From Bacillus sp. sid0103 (lineage in GTDB: Bacteria; Bacillota; Bacilli; Bacillales_B; DSM-18226), in contig NZ_JAHUWN010000014.1 of the NCBI RefSeq assembly GCF_019219025.1, positions 62,001-126,000 on the forward strand: a stretch of DNA of 64,000 nt, in the 5' to 3' direction. The notes below the pieces were generated by a model that saw nothing but the letters and a program-made list of their open reading frames with translations, was not told where the DNA came from and ran no database searches. The position numbers and the translations under genes are program-made. The stretch's first letter is position 1, and every line of letters starts with the position of its first letter. Of the stretch, positions 43,796-52,655 are shown in pieces.

Positions 43796-44737
43796 TTGAA
43801 AAAAGTATATATCATTCATGAAAATAGCGACTGGACTATTCATCTAACGAAACGTTTAGACGAAATAAAAGTGCCCTATGAGGAATGGCATCTAGACAGT
43901 GGACGTCTTGATCTTTCAAAAGAACCTCCAGAAGGGGTTTTTTATAATCGGATGAGTGCTTCCTCACATACAAGAGGGCACCGCTTTGCACCCGAATTTG
44001 CTGCACAAGTTCTCGCCTGGCTTGAAGCACATGGTCGAAAAGTTTTGAACGGAACACGTGCACTTCAACTGGAAGTTAGTAAGATTATTCAATACTTAGA
44101 ACTAAATAAATTTGGGATTCAAACACCGCGAACAATTGCTGCAGTAGGGAAGGAGCAAATCCTTGAGGCGGCAGTTGAATTTATAGGTAAACCTTTTATT
44201 ACAAAACACAACCGAGCAGGGAAAGGGTTGGGTGTTCAGCTTTTTCAATCCTTAGAGGGATTAAAAACCTATGTAGAGGGACCTGCTTTTGAAGAACCAG
44301 TAGACGGCGTTACATTAATTCAAGATTACATACAAGCACCGGAGAGCTTTATTACTCGCTGTGAATTTATCGGTGGGAAATTCGTATATGCAGTCAAGGT
44401 AGATACGGCGGAAGGTTTTCAATTATGCCCGGCTGACGCTTGCCAGATTGGTGATTTATTCTGTCCCGTTGGTGAGGAAAAGGGTGAGAAACCAAAGTTT
44501 GAAATTATTGCTGGTTTTTCAGACCCGATTATTAAAAAGTATGAGCGGGTACTGGCTGCAAATCTGATTCAAGTGGCTGGAATCGAATTTATCCGAAATA
44601 CAGCAGGAGAAATTTATACTTATGACATCAATACGAATACGAATTATAATTCTGAGGCAGAAGTGAAAGCAGGAAAATTTGGAATGCTAGAGCTTGCTAA
44701 TTTGTTGAAAGTAGAACTTGACCGATTAATTGTTTAG
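43796..44737 (+). CDS. ATP-grasp ligase, RimK-like
   Basis: A 313-residue protein with an N-terminal preATP-grasp domain (KVYIIHENSDWTIHLTKRLD), a conserved FYNRMSASSHTRGHR loop, and an ATP-grasp domain (about 95-300: ALQLEVSKIIQYLELNKFGIQTPRT.., KPFITKHNRAGKGLGVQLF, IAGIEFIRNTAGEIYTYDINTNTNY). The last motif holds the magnesium ligands. Relatives ligate amino acids to peptides or cofactors; the substrate here is unknown. The TTG start has AGAGGGGG ten bases upstream. Monocistronic. Confidence 0.82.
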   Translation: MKKVYIIHENSDWTIHLTKRLDEIKVPYEEWHLDSGRLDLSKEPPEGVFYNRMSASSHTRGHRFAPEFAAQVLAWLEAHGRKVLNGTRALQLEVSKIIQYLELNKFGIQTPRTIAAVGKEQILEAAVEFIGKPFITKHNRAGKGLGVQLFQSLEGLKTYVEGPAFEEPVDGVTLIQDYIQAPESFITRCEFIGGKFVYAVKVDTAEGFQLCPADACQIGDLFCPVGEEKGEKPKFEIIAGFSDPIIKKYERVLAANLIQVAGIEFIRNTAGEIYTYDINTNTNYNSEAEVKAGKFGMLELANLLKVELDRLIV

Positions 44738-44760
44738 TTTTAGGTGTATTCAATAAAAAA

Positions 44761-44800
44761 TTCAGGCGTGGATTCCTCAGTGATTCACGCCTGAAACTTT
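44761..44800. terminator. Bidirectional terminator
   Basis: TTCAGGCGTG and CACGCCTGAA pair across a 15-base loop, flanked by A and T runs between convergent genes. Confidence 0.75.
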
Positions 44801-44816
44801 ATGTGTTCAACCTTAA

Positions 44817-45350
44817 TTATTCTGCTTTTGCTGCTTGAATTTGAAGGTTGATTTTTACTTTATCAGCAACAAGGACGCCGCCAGTTTCAAGGGCTGCATT
44901 CCAAACGAGGCCATATTCAGAACGATTAATCGTACCTTCTGCACTGAAGCCCACCTTTTCATTTCCCCATGGATCTTTTCCTTGACCTTCAAAAGTAACC
45001 GCAAAAGTTTCTGGTTTTGTTACACCGCGAAGAGTTAAATCACCCGTAACATTGTATTCGCCATCATCTGTTTTTTCAATTTTTGTAGAGTGGAATGTCA
45101 TAGATGGATGATTTGCTGCATCAAAGAAATCTGCAGAAACCAGGTGTCCGTCACGGTCCTGATTACGTGTGTCTACACTTGCTGTATCAACGAGAAATTC
45201 AATGTTTGCAGTTGTTAAATCTGTTGGATCTGCTTCAATCGTTGCCTCGAATTTGTTGAATGTACCTTTCACGTTTGCAATCATCATATGACGAACAGAA
45301 AAATCTACACTGCTGTGTGTGGTATCAAGTGTCCATTTTGTTTGTGCCAT
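44817..45350 (-). CDS. YceI family lipocalin-like protein
   Basis: A 177-residue protein with the YceI pattern WTLDTTHSSVDFSVRHMMIANVKGTF, GDLTLRGVTKPETFAVTFEGQG and GFSAEGTINRSEYGLVWN. These small beta-barrels bind isoprenoid-like or fatty ligands. There is no signal peptide, so it is cytosolic here. AGGAGGAG precedes the ATG. A consensus promoter and a perfect dyad upstream suggest a tightly controlled, strongly expressed gene. Confidence 0.9.
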   Translation of the reverse strand: MAQTKWTLDTTHSSVDFSVRHMMIANVKGTFNKFEATIEADPTDLTTANIEFLVDTASVDTRNQDRDGHLVSADFFDAANHPSMTFHSTKIEKTDDGEYNVTGDLTLRGVTKPETFAVTFEGQGKDPWGNEKVGFSAEGTINRSEYGLVWNAALETGGVLVADKVKINLQIQAAKAE

Positions 45351-45384
45351 TTTATTTCTCCTCCTATATGTTTGTTTTTAATTT

Positions 45385-45451
45385 ATTTATCTTGAAACTG
45401 AAATAACTTAATTCAAGATAAATTATATGTTGTTGGCCAAACTATTGTCAA
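45385..45451 (-). promoter_or_regulatory. Consensus promoter and 12-bp dyad before the YceI gene
   Basis: On the minus strand TTGACA (45451-45446), 18 bases, TATAAT (45427-45422). A perfect inverted repeat ATTTATCTTGAA-N15-TTCAAGATAAAT (45385-45396 and 45412-45423) starts over the -10 box and covers the transcription start. It could be a repressor site or a 5' mRNA hairpin. Confidence 0.7.
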
Positions 45452-45799
45452 TTAGATTTTATTTATTTTTTTTACGTTTTCCAATACTATCTATATAAAT
45501 ATTTATGACTGGCAGATTTAATTTCTACAAGTGAAAGAGGAGTTATTTGTATAGCATGAAGGTGTGTTAGAAGGAAATGAGACATTGTCCAAGGACATTT
45601 AGACAATAAAAAAACGCCCAAAAGGCGTGTGTAATAAAAAGTAAAAAAATCTCCTTGAAAATGCAGCGGGAGCATGATAGAATGACAGTTGGCATAAATA
45701 ATTATTTATGTGATTGTTTAAAAATTACCTATTATAACATTAACACAATTTTATTCGATTGTCAACAATTGACCAAAACTTTATCTGGAGAGTGGTTGG
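45424..45799. other. Gene-free stretch between yceI and helD
   Basis: It holds the yceI promoter, a small hairpin ACGCC-CAAAA-GGCGT near 45615, and GTCAA-CAA-TTGAC near 45761 close to helD. A 62-codon minus-strand frame (45487-45675) has no ribosome site and looks like noise. Confidence 0.4.
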
Positions 45800-48139
45800 A
45801 TGAGCGATTTACAGAACAAAGACTGGCAAATGGAACAAATTAGAGTCACTTCAGTGGTAAATGAAATCGAAAAAAAGATAAATAAATTAAAATCAAATGC
45901 TGGTAAGGTAGGTGCTGATGTACTCGAGATTCGAAAAGAATTTTGGGAAGATGTAACCGTCAATTTAGATGAACCGGATGACGTAATAGAAACGGCAGCA
46001 AGCATCAAACAACAGGTTGAATTGCTCTCTGAACGTGAGCGGACCCATAAACAGTTGGATAAACATCTCAACACGCTGTCTAGGTTGAAGTATTCGCCGT
46101 ACTTTGGTCGAATCGATTTTTTAGAAGAAGGGGATGCAGCAACGGACCAGGTATACCTTGGAATTGCCTCCTTGATGGATGAATATGATGAAAATTTCTT
46201 GATTTATGACTGGCGGGCACCAATATCGAGCCTTTATTATGATTACTCACCAGGACCAGCTCAATATAATACCCCCGAAGGAACGATTGAAGGGGATATG
46301 AACTTAAAGCGTCAATTTATTATTAGGTCCTCAGAAATTAAAGGGATGTTTGATACAGGGGTAACCATTGGAGATGAAATGCTTCAGGAGGTCCTTGGGA
46401 ACAACGCGAGTACTCAAATGAAAAGCATTGTTGCCACAATTCAACGTGAGCAAAATGAAATTATTCGCAATGAACGTTCAAAAATATTGATCGTCCAGGG
46501 AGTTGCAGGAAGTGGTAAAACCTCTGCAGCTCTGCAACGGGTTGCCTACCTGCTCTATCGTTATCGTGGGACCTTAAACTCAGAAAACATTATGTTATTT
46601 TCGCCAAACCCTCTATTTAATAGCTATGTAGCAACGGTTTTACCAGAGCTTGGAGAAGATAATATGCAGCAATCCACTTTTCAGGAATATTTAAATTCTC
46701 GATTAGGGAAGGAATTTAATGTGGAAGATCCGTTTACACAAATGGAGTATTTGCTAAGTGGGATTGAGGAAAATGATTATCATGTAAGAGTTGAGGGAAT
46801 CCGCTTTAAAGCAAGTCTTGATTTTAAGAATATCTTCGAACGTTACGCCAAAGGATTAGCGAAAAAGGGAATGATTTTTAGGGATTTAAAATTCAGAGGA
46901 GATGTTTTGATTTCTAAAAAGGAGATCCATGATTATTTTTATTCGTTGGATGAAAACATTACCATACCTAACCGGATCAAGCTTGTTAAGGAATGGTTGT
47001 TAAGGGATTTAAGGAGAAAAGTAAGACAAGAGCGTTCGAGGAGTTGGGTGGAGGAAGAAATCCAATATCTCGAAAAAGAAGATTTTATGGAGGCATTCAA
47101 AAAACTTCAGGAAAAAAATCAATTTTCCGATAATACATTTGATGATTTTGAAAGGGAGCAAAAACTATTGGCAGAAATGGTGGTAAAAGAGAAGTTCAAG
47201 CCATTATTTACACGAGTAAAAAGTTTACGGTTTATTGATGCTCCTCGTGTTTACGGCCAGTTATTTAAAAAAGGAGAATACATGGATGAAAGTCTGCCAG
47301 TTGAATGGGAGCAAATTTGCAGACAGACTGTGGAAAAATTAAATCAGATGGAAATTCCCTATGAAGATGCTACCCCGTATGTATACCTGCAGGATTTAAT
47401 TGAAGGACGTAAGTCAAAGACGGCGATTCGGCATATTTTCATTGATGAAGCACAGGATTACTCACCCTTTCAGTTTGCTTTTATTCAGCAACTATTCCCG
47501 TATAGCAAAATGACATTGCTAGGTGATTTTAATCAAGCAATATTTTCTGGTGCCACTGGTGCGGAAACTGTTTTATCCGACCAAAGCCTCGCCGGAAATG
47601 AGATCGAATCGTTTGTTCTTACAAAAACCTATCGATCAACCAAGGAAATTGTCAACTTTACCAGTACCTTGATTGAGGGTGGTGAAAATATTGAACCCTT
47701 TAACCGTAAGGGTAGAAAGCCGGTAGTTACTGTCGTTAACGATGATGGCATTACAGAATTACTTGTCAGAAAAATAAACGAATTTCAAAAAGAAGGACAT
47801 CGAACCATTGCTGTCATATGCAGAACGGCTGATGAAAGCAAAAGGGCCTTTGAAGCACTCAAGAACGAGATTCAGCTTCATCTGATTGAAAAAGGAACGA
47901 TCTCTTATGAAAAAGGTATTCTGGTCATTCCTTCCTATCTTGCGAAAGGGATTGAATTCGACGCGGTTATTTTGTACGATTGTTCCCAATACAAGGAAGA
48001 AAGCGAACGAAAATTATTTTATACAGTCTGTACAAGGGCTATGCATGAGCTTCACCTGATTACCACGTCAGGGATTAGTCCCCTAATGGAGAAAACTCCA
48101 AATGATGCTTACACATTCGAACAACCAAGTGAAACCTAA
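45800..48139 (+). CDS. helD: HelD, RNA polymerase recycling ATPase
   Basis: A 779-residue UvrD/Rep-like ATPase. An N-terminal coiled-coil arm (about 1-90) precedes the divided motor: Walker A GVAGSGKTSAALQRVAYLLYR (Lys240), Walker B HIFIDEAQDYSPFQFAF, and motifs TKTYRSTKEIV and KGIEFDAVILYD. HelD binds stalled RNA polymerase, frees it from nucleic acid and aids recycling. Length and motifs match the Bacillus protein. GGAGAG precedes the ATG. Monocistronic. Confidence 0.92.
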   Translation: MSDLQNKDWQMEQIRVTSVVNEIEKKINKLKSNAGKVGADVLEIRKEFWEDVTVNLDEPDDVIETAASIKQQVELLSERERTHKQLDKHLNTLSRLKYSPYFGRIDFLEEGDAATDQVYLGIASLMDEYDENFLIYDWRAPISSLYYDYSPGPAQYNTPEGTIEGDMNLKRQFIIRSSEIKGMFDTGVTIGDEMLQEVLGNNASTQMKSIVATIQREQNEIIRNERSKILIVQGVAGSGKTSAALQRVAYLLYRYRGTLNSENIMLFSPNPLFNSYVATVLPELGEDNMQQSTFQEYLNSRLGKEFNVEDPFTQMEYLLSGIEENDYHVRVEGIRFKASLDFKNIFERYAKGLAKKGMIFRDLKFRGDVLISKKEIHDYFYSLDENITIPNRIKLVKEWLLRDLRRKVRQERSRSWVEEEIQYLEKEDFMEAFKKLQEKNQFSDNTFDDFEREQKLLAEMVVKEKFKPLFTRVKSLRFIDAPRVYGQLFKKGEYMDESLPVEWEQICRQTVEKLNQMEIPYEDATPYVYLQDLIEGRKSKTAIRHIFIDEAQDYSPFQFAFIQQLFPYSKMTLLGDFNQAIFSGATGAETVLSDQSLAGNEIESFVLTKTYRSTKEIVNFTSTLIEGGENIEPFNRKGRKPVVTVVNDDGITELLVRKINEFQKEGHRTIAVICRTADESKRAFEALKNEIQLHLIEKGTISYEKGILVIPSYLAKGIEFDAVILYDCSQYKEESERKLFYTVCTRAMHELHLITTSGISPLMEKTPNDAYTFEQPSET

Positions 48140-48146
48140 TGAACAA

Positions 48147-48188
48147 GAAACTGTATGTCTCGTTATCGAAACATACAGTTTCTTTTAG
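48147..48188 (+). terminator. helD terminator
   Basis: GAAACTGTATGT and ACATACAGTTTC pair, followed by TTTTAGG. Confidence 0.75.
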
Positions 48189-48261
48189 GTTTAATAAGAG
48201 TATTTTCTTTGCTGATTTTATACAAGCTATCGACAAATGAACACTGAAATGGGGTATCTAA

Positions 48262-48876
48262 TTGCTAAAGGAACATCGAAATCTCATTGTTTTTCTATTA
48301 CTATTTTCCACTGTCCTTGTTTGGTCTGCCATTAATCCGCATGATCGCTTCACTTGGTGGCTTGAAGTGATTCCAGCTCTGATAGGTGTATTAATATTAT
48401 TATTTACCTATCGTTTCTTTCAATTTACAACACTTGTTTATTTATTAGTCCTCATTCATGCTTCAATCTTATTTATTGGCGGGCATTATACATACGCCCA
48501 AATGCCGTTGTTTAATTGGTTTAGAGATATTTGGGACTTGGATCGCAATTATTATGACCGACTAGGCCACTTTGCTCAAGGATTTATCCCGGCAATTATA
48601 ATCCGTGAATTATTGATTAGAACTTCACCATTGCACCATTCCAAATGGCTTTCAGTCTCGGTAGTGTGTATGTGTTTAGCTATAAGTGCTATCTATGAAT
48701 TAGTAGAATTTACTGTGGCTTTGTTGACAGGAGAAGCCGCTGAGGCCTTCTTAGGTACGCAGGGAGATGTCTGGGATACCCAATGGGATATGCTGTTAGC
48801 CTTAATTGGAAGTATCATATCTTATTCCACTTTACGATCGATTCATTCCCGTCAAATCCAAAAAATAGTAACGTAA
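48262..48876 (+). CDS. DUF2238 (YjdF-type) membrane protein
   Basis: A 204-residue protein with six helices and the family motifs GGHYTYAQMPLFNW, DRLGHFAQGFIPAIIIRELLIR, YELVEF and TQGDVWDTQWDMLLALIG. The last two recall motifs of the membrane protein pair near 26-27 kb. Its role is unknown. The TTG start (48262) follows GGGG at a fair distance, so the exact start is less certain. Monocistronic. Confidence 0.85.
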   Translation: MLKEHRNLIVFLLLFSTVLVWSAINPHDRFTWWLEVIPALIGVLILLFTYRFFQFTTLVYLLVLIHASILFIGGHYTYAQMPLFNWFRDIWDLDRNYYDRLGHFAQGFIPAIIIRELLIRTSPLHHSKWLSVSVVCMCLAISAIYELVEFTVALLTGEAAEAFLGTQGDVWDTQWDMLLALIGSIISYSTLRSIHSRQIQKIVT

Positions 48877-48884
48877 AGTCGCAA

Positions 48885-48931
48885 AAACTCAAAAAAAACA
48901 GCATTTTCTTGATTTGCTGTTTTTTGAGTTT
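48885..48931. terminator. Bidirectional terminator
   Basis: A long A/T-rich stem AAACTCAAAAAA-ACAGCA and complement lies between the DUF2238 gene and the small stress gene. Confidence 0.75.
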
Positions 48932-48933
48932 AT

Positions 48934-49068
48934 TTATTTCTTCCATTGCTTTTGTACTTGCTCTAATGCAAGTTGGAATATTTCATCTTCTGATGTTTCC
49001 CGATGGGCAATGACATTCGTTAAATAGCTTTTTCCTTCAAATGTTACAGTTACTTCAACCTGGACCAT
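48934..49068 (-). CDS. Small BA3454-type stress response protein, 44 residues
   Basis: MVQVEVTVTFEGKSYLTNVI.. ending ALEQVQKQWKK, with AAGGAGA before the ATG. The pattern V-x-V-T-x-F-x-G-K-x-Y-x-T-N-V-I, and an acidic loop before a helix, fits the small family named after B. anthracis BA3454. It is soluble and likely a single beta-beta-alpha unit. A TnrA/GlnR-like box lies upstream. Confidence 0.75.
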   Translation of the reverse strand: MVQVEVTVTFEGKSYLTNVIAHRETSEDEIFQLALEQVQKQWKK

Positions 49069-49104
49069 AATTAATTCTCCTTTTCTATACAATTGAGTAA
49101 ATAG

Positions 49105-49121
49105 TGTAATCAAAAATTACA
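49105..49121. promoter_or_regulatory. TnrA/GlnR-like box
   Basis: TGTAATCAAAAATTACA fits TGTNA-N7-TNACA exactly. It lies 37 bases upstream of the BA3454-type gene and 127 bases upstream of the acetyltransferase gene. The site is short and AT-rich, so chance is possible. Confidence 0.35.
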
Positions 49122-49247
49122 CAATAATTAAAACGTATTTAGCAATTTAAAAAATTATGACATTAATTGTTCGACAAACGATACTAAGATATGCAGTTTT
49201 GATATAATCATTTTAGAAAAACGATAAAATGGAGGTTACCGATTTTA

Positions 49248-49712
49248 ATGCATTTTGAAGAGGTTAAAAAAGAAACGTTGTATATTGCGCTCGAAATGAT
49301 TAACTCGAATCCAGAATATAATATTTTTGAAAATGGCAAAGAGGCAAGAACAATTGCTGACATGGAAGAAGAATTCTTAAATCCTATTTCAATCAGTGCC
49401 TTTATTAAGCTTGATGACACGTATATTGGATTAATTGATTACTTATTAGAAAATCCGAAGGACCATTACCCGTGGTTAGGTCTATTACTGCTGCATGGTG
49501 ATTATCAAGGATATGGGTTCGGTGCACAGGCATTTGCAGTCTACGAAAAAGAGATGCTGAAACGAGGTAAGAAAGTCGTTAGAATTGGTGTATTAAAAGA
49601 GAACTTAAGAGCACAACGCTTTTGGGAAGCATTAGGATTTAACTATTATAATTCAACAACCATGCAAAATGGAAGTGGTATTTTTTGTTATGAAAAACAA
49701 ATCGGACAATAA
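49248..49712 (+). CDS. GNAT family N-acetyltransferase
   Basis: A 154-residue protein. The acetyl-CoA loop is HGDYQGYGFGAQAFAVYEKE, and the last strands read RIGVLKENLRAQRFWEALGFNYY, typical of GNAT enzymes. The acceptor is unknown. GGAGGT precedes the ATG. Monocistronic. Confidence 0.88.
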   Translation: MHFEEVKKETLYIALEMINSNPEYNIFENGKEARTIADMEEEFLNPISISAFIKLDDTYIGLIDYLLENPKDHYPWLGLLLLHGDYQGYGFGAQAFAVYEKEMLKRGKKVVRIGVLKENLRAQRFWEALGFNYYNSTTMQNGSGIFCYEKQIGQ

Positions 49713-49727
49713 CTGCCAACCTAGAAA

Positions 49728-49958
49728 TTATACTTCTAAATACATAAATTGTTCGGCAAAGAGTTGAATTTGATCTTTGTCGATTTGATTTTTTTTCAGC
49801 AGGGATTCTGCGATGACCACATGGGCCTGAATAGACACATTCTTTTTAAGATCTCGAATGGACACATCTCCGTTTAATAATTGGATTGCTTTTTCTCTAA
49901 TGTCTTGATTCTTAGATGACTTGTATAATAGGTAGGAAATACATGTTACCTTATCCAC
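49728..49958 (-). CDS. Small hypothetical protein, 76 residues
   Basis: The GTG at 49958 has AGAGGAG eight bases upstream; GTG 49967 overlaps the site. A soluble helical protein (MDKVTCISYLLYKSSKNQDIREKAIQLLNG.. with the usual length of small Bacillus unknowns). It is convergent with the acetyltransferase gene with a 15-base gap and no obvious terminator. Function unknown. Confidence 0.65.
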   Translation of the reverse strand: MDKVTCISYLLYKSSKNQDIREKAIQLLNGDVSIRDLKKNVSIQAHVVIAESLLKKNQIDKDQIQLFAEQFMYLEV

Positions 49959-50156
49959 AATTACCACTCCTCTTTAATCAAAAATAACATTTTTTTACTA
50001 TTTCGACGAGAAGCAACGTTATTCCTGCTAATATTCTGAAAATTTATAAAAAATTTAGGTATTTTGTTTGAAGATAAGAATAACGAATGAAAATGTTCTA
50101 TTAATCAGAAAATTCAAATAAATTAAGGTTATAGAATCTTCGCGGGGGCGGTCGAA

Positions 50157-51044
50157 ATGTTTGAATTTAAGGAAGATACACTTTCAGGATTTGAGGTGAT
50201 TAAATCAATTCCCAAAGATGGTTTTCATATTTTTGACATTAAATATGAAAGCCCTTTCAAAGGGGAAGTATCTGCCTATCTTTTTGTACCTGATAAAATA
50301 GGCACTTTTCCTGCGCTAATTTTTATGCACCCAAGTCAAGGAAATAGGAAGACCTTTTTCCATGAAGCACAATTACTTGCAACCAAGGGGTATATCACTC
50401 TATTAATTGAAGCCCAATACCTAAGAGGGAATGGTCAACAAAAATCGCGGGGGAAGAAAGAATTTACAAAAACGATTGAAGAAATGGCAGATATTCAAAA
50501 ATACATTCAAACCGTTATGGATATTAGAAGGGGAGTTACATTGCTAAGTAAACTACGTGAGGTAGATGAAACCCGGATTGCCTTTGTCGGTCATGGGATT
50601 GGGGCTGCATGGGGCGGCATCCTTTCAGGTATTGATAATCGAATTAAAACGTTTATCTTGATATCTGGCTATGGGAAGGTTTCAGAGATGCAATTAACAA
50701 GCGAGCACCCCATTGCCATGTTAATTCGCGGCTTTTTACCTCCTGAGCGATATGAGTATTTTATTTCAAGTCTTAAAAAATTGGATGCTTGTTATTATGT
50801 GAAAAATGCTTCCCCAGCATCGATCTATTTCCAGTTCGCCGAAAATGACGAATACATTGGTCGGGAGCAGGCCCTTGCTTTTTATACAGGTGCCAGCTCT
50901 CCTAAAAATATCACTTGGTATGATACGAATCATTTATTTTCCAACTGCGAAACGGCCTTATTTGACCGTCACGAATGGCTGGATGAGGAATTCACTGGAC
51001 AAAATGGCATGTTTTTAAAGGAATCTACAACAGAACTAAAATAA
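50157..51044 (+). CDS. Alpha/beta hydrolase, dienelactone hydrolase-like
   Basis: A 295-residue hydrolase. The N-terminal beta part leads to FPALIFMHPSQGNRK (oxyanion region) and FVGHGIGAAWGG, where the nucleophile position of G-x-S-x-G is Gly-His-Gly-Ile-Gly: the serine is replaced by glycine. Asp and His appear later (FAENDEY, WYDTNHLF). With no nucleophile, it may not be a classical hydrolase. The ATG follows GGGGGCGG. Monocistronic. Confidence 0.8.
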   Translation: MFEFKEDTLSGFEVIKSIPKDGFHIFDIKYESPFKGEVSAYLFVPDKIGTFPALIFMHPSQGNRKTFFHEAQLLATKGYITLLIEAQYLRGNGQQKSRGKKEFTKTIEEMADIQKYIQTVMDIRRGVTLLSKLREVDETRIAFVGHGIGAAWGGILSGIDNRIKTFILISGYGKVSEMQLTSEHPIAMLIRGFLPPERYEYFISSLKKLDACYYVKNASPASIYFQFAENDEYIGREQALAFYTGASSPKNITWYDTNHLFSNCETALFDRHEWLDEEFTGQNGMFLKESTTELK

Positions 51045-51075
51045 TTCACTTTCAAACCGGAAATTTTGTTGAAAA

Positions 51076-51105
51076 TTGCTTACTTGATATGGTATTTTAT
51101 ATAAT
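51076..51105 (+). promoter_or_regulatory. Candidate promoter of asnS
   Basis: TTGCTT, an 18-base spacer and TATAAT (51100-51105). The predicted start near 51112 gives a leader of about 100 bases. Confidence 0.5.
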
Positions 51106-51128
51106 ATTGAAGGGATAAAAGAAAAACG

Positions 51129-51203
51129 ATGATAGTAATGTGGAATTTTACCTTTCGTCCCAATCGGGATGGAAGGTTTTTTACTTTTTTACATATGATT
51201 TAG
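51129..51203 (+). CDS. Possible 24-residue asnS leader peptide
   Basis: The frame [20 protein letters not shown].. has Asn at codons 6 and 12. Codon 12 (51162) lies in the loop of the leader terminator. The TAG stop (51201) overlaps the TAGGAGG ribosome site of asnS. Its own ribosome site (AGGGAT, 12 bases away) is weak, so translation is uncertain. Confidence 0.35.
   Translation: MIVMWNFTFRPNRDGRFFTFLHMI
51150..51190 (+). terminator. Attenuator-type terminator in the asnS leader
   Basis: ACCTTTCGTCCC-AATC-GGGATGGAAGGT gives a 12-bp stem (with two G-U pairs) followed by TTTTTAC and six more T residues. It lies between the promoter and the asnS ribosome site. An alternative stem, AAGG-GA-TAAAA (51110-51120) with TTTTACCTT (51147-51155), would block it. 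There is no T-box sequence. Confidence 0.65.
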
Positions 51204-51214
51204 GAGGAAAACCA

Positions 51215-52606
51215 ATGAAACAGGCCTTAATCAAGGACTTATACAGAAATACGGAAAGCTATATTGACCAAAAGGTAGAATTATCTGGATGGATAAGGAC
51301 TATTCGTGATTCCAAAACTTTTGGGTTCATTGAATTAAATGATGGGAGCTTTTTTAAAGGGGTCCAGATTGTATTTGATGAGCAGTTAGTGAACTTTAAA
51401 GAAATTGCCAAACTTCCAATCAGTTCGTCAATTAAGGTTGAAGGCGATTTTATTCATACGCCGCAAGCAAAACAGCCTTTTGAAATTAAAGCAACTGACA
51501 TCGTGATTGAAGGTACATCCGATGTCGATTATCCATTACAAAAAAAGAAACATTCGTTTGAATATTTACGAACAATTGCCCACTTACGACCAAGGACTAA
51601 TACGTTTTCAGCTGTTTTTCGTGTAAGATCACTTGCTTCCTATGCCCTTCATAAATTTTTCCAAGATAAAGGGTTTGTGTACGTTCACTCACCAATTATC
51701 ACCGGCAGTGATACAGAAGGTGCGGGGGAAATGTTTCGAGTAACTACCTTAGATATGGACAATCTTCCGAAAAATGAAGAAGGTAAAGCGGATCTTAGCA
51801 AGGATTTCTTTAACAAAGAAACTAATTTGACCGTAAGCGGACAGCTGTCGGCTGAGGCGTTTGCATTGGCATTCCGGAATGTCTATACCTTTGGCCCAAC
51901 GTTTAGAGCAGAAAACTCCAACACAGCAAGACATGCGGCCGAATTTTGGATGGTTGAACCAGAGGTTGCATTTGCTGAACTGCCAGATATCATGGATTTA
52001 GCTGAGGAAATGGTGAAATTTGTTATCGGTTATGTGTTAGAACAAGCGCCTGAAGAAATGAATTTCTTTAACAGCTTTATCGAAAAAGGTTTATTAGACC
52101 GCTTAAATAATGCCTATACTGCAGACTTTGGCCGTGTGACATATACTGAAGCAATTAATATTTTAAAGGATTCTGGTGAAACATTTGCCTATCCAGTAGA
52201 ATGGGGTCTTGACCTGCAAACTGAGCATGAACGGTATTTAAGCGAAAAAGTGTTCAAACGCCCTGTATTTGTTACTGATTATCCAAAAGAAATCAAAGCT
52301 TTCTATATGCGGCTAAATGATGATAACAAAACAGTAGCTGCAACAGATTTGCTAGTACCAGGAATTGGTGAATTGATTGGCGGAAGTCAGCGTGAAGAAC
52401 GTGAAGAAGTTTTGGCAGGGAAAATAAATGAACTAGGAATGAATGAAGAAGATTACTGGTGGTACCTTGAATTAAGAAAATATGGCGGTACAAAACATTC
52501 AGGCTATGGGATAGGTTTTGAACGTTTAATTATGTACCTCACAGGAATGACAAATATTCGGGATGTAATTCCATTCCCTAGAACAACAGGGAGTGCTGAG
52601 TTTTAA
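51215..52606 (+). CDS. asnS: Asparaginyl-tRNA synthetase
   Basis: A 463-residue class II synthetase that charges tRNA-Asn. The N-terminal OB fold ([26 protein letters not shown]) binds the anticodon. Motif 2 is [25 protein letters not shown] and motif 3 is [27 protein letters not shown]. Length matches the 463-residue form rather than the shorter 430-residue B. subtilis protein. The ATG at 51215 has TAGGAGG upstream; an in-frame extension to 51140 runs through the leader hairpin and is rejected. Confidence 0.95.
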   Translation: MKQALIKDLYRNTESYIDQKVELSGWIRTIRDSKTFGFIELNDGSFFKGVQIVFDEQLVNFKEIAKLPISSSIKVEGDFIHTPQAKQPFEIKATDIVIEGTSDVDYPLQKKKHSFEYLRTIAHLRPRTNTFSAVFRVRSLASYALHKFFQDKGFVYVHSPIITGSDTEGAGEMFRVTTLDMDNLPKNEEGKADLSKDFFNKETNLTVSGQLSAEAFALAFRNVYTFGPTFRAENSNTARHAAEFWMVEPEVAFAELPDIMDLAEEMVKFVIGYVLEQAPEEMNFFNSFIEKGLLDRLNNAYTADFGRVTYTEAINILKDSGETFAYPVEWGLDLQTEHERYLSEKVFKRPVFVTDYPKEIKAFYMRLNDDNKTVAATDLLVPGIGELIGGSQREEREEVLAGKINELGMNEEDYWWYLELRKYGGTKHSGYGIGFERLIMYLTGMTNIRDVIPFPRTTGSAEF

Positions 52607-52609
52607 TAG

Positions 52610-52654
52610 AAAAAAGGAGAAGGCCAATGCACAGTATCGGCCTTCTCCTTTTTT
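52610..52654. terminator. Bidirectional terminator
   Basis: AAAAAAGGAGAAGGCC and its exact complement with a 13-base loop, between asnS and a minus-strand gene. Confidence 0.9.
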
Positions 52655-52655
52655 A

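Noticed and set aside
45487..45675. 62-codon minus-strand frame upstream of helD
   Set aside because: No ribosome site, no family resemblance and poor protein-like composition.
51140..51214. 25-codon N-terminal extension of AsnS
   Set aside because: It would cross the leader terminator, and the ATG at 51215 has an excellent ribosome site and fits the family start.
51106..51214. T-box riboswitch before asnS
   Set aside because: The conserved GGGTGGNACCGCG element and specifier loop were not found; the leader is also too short.
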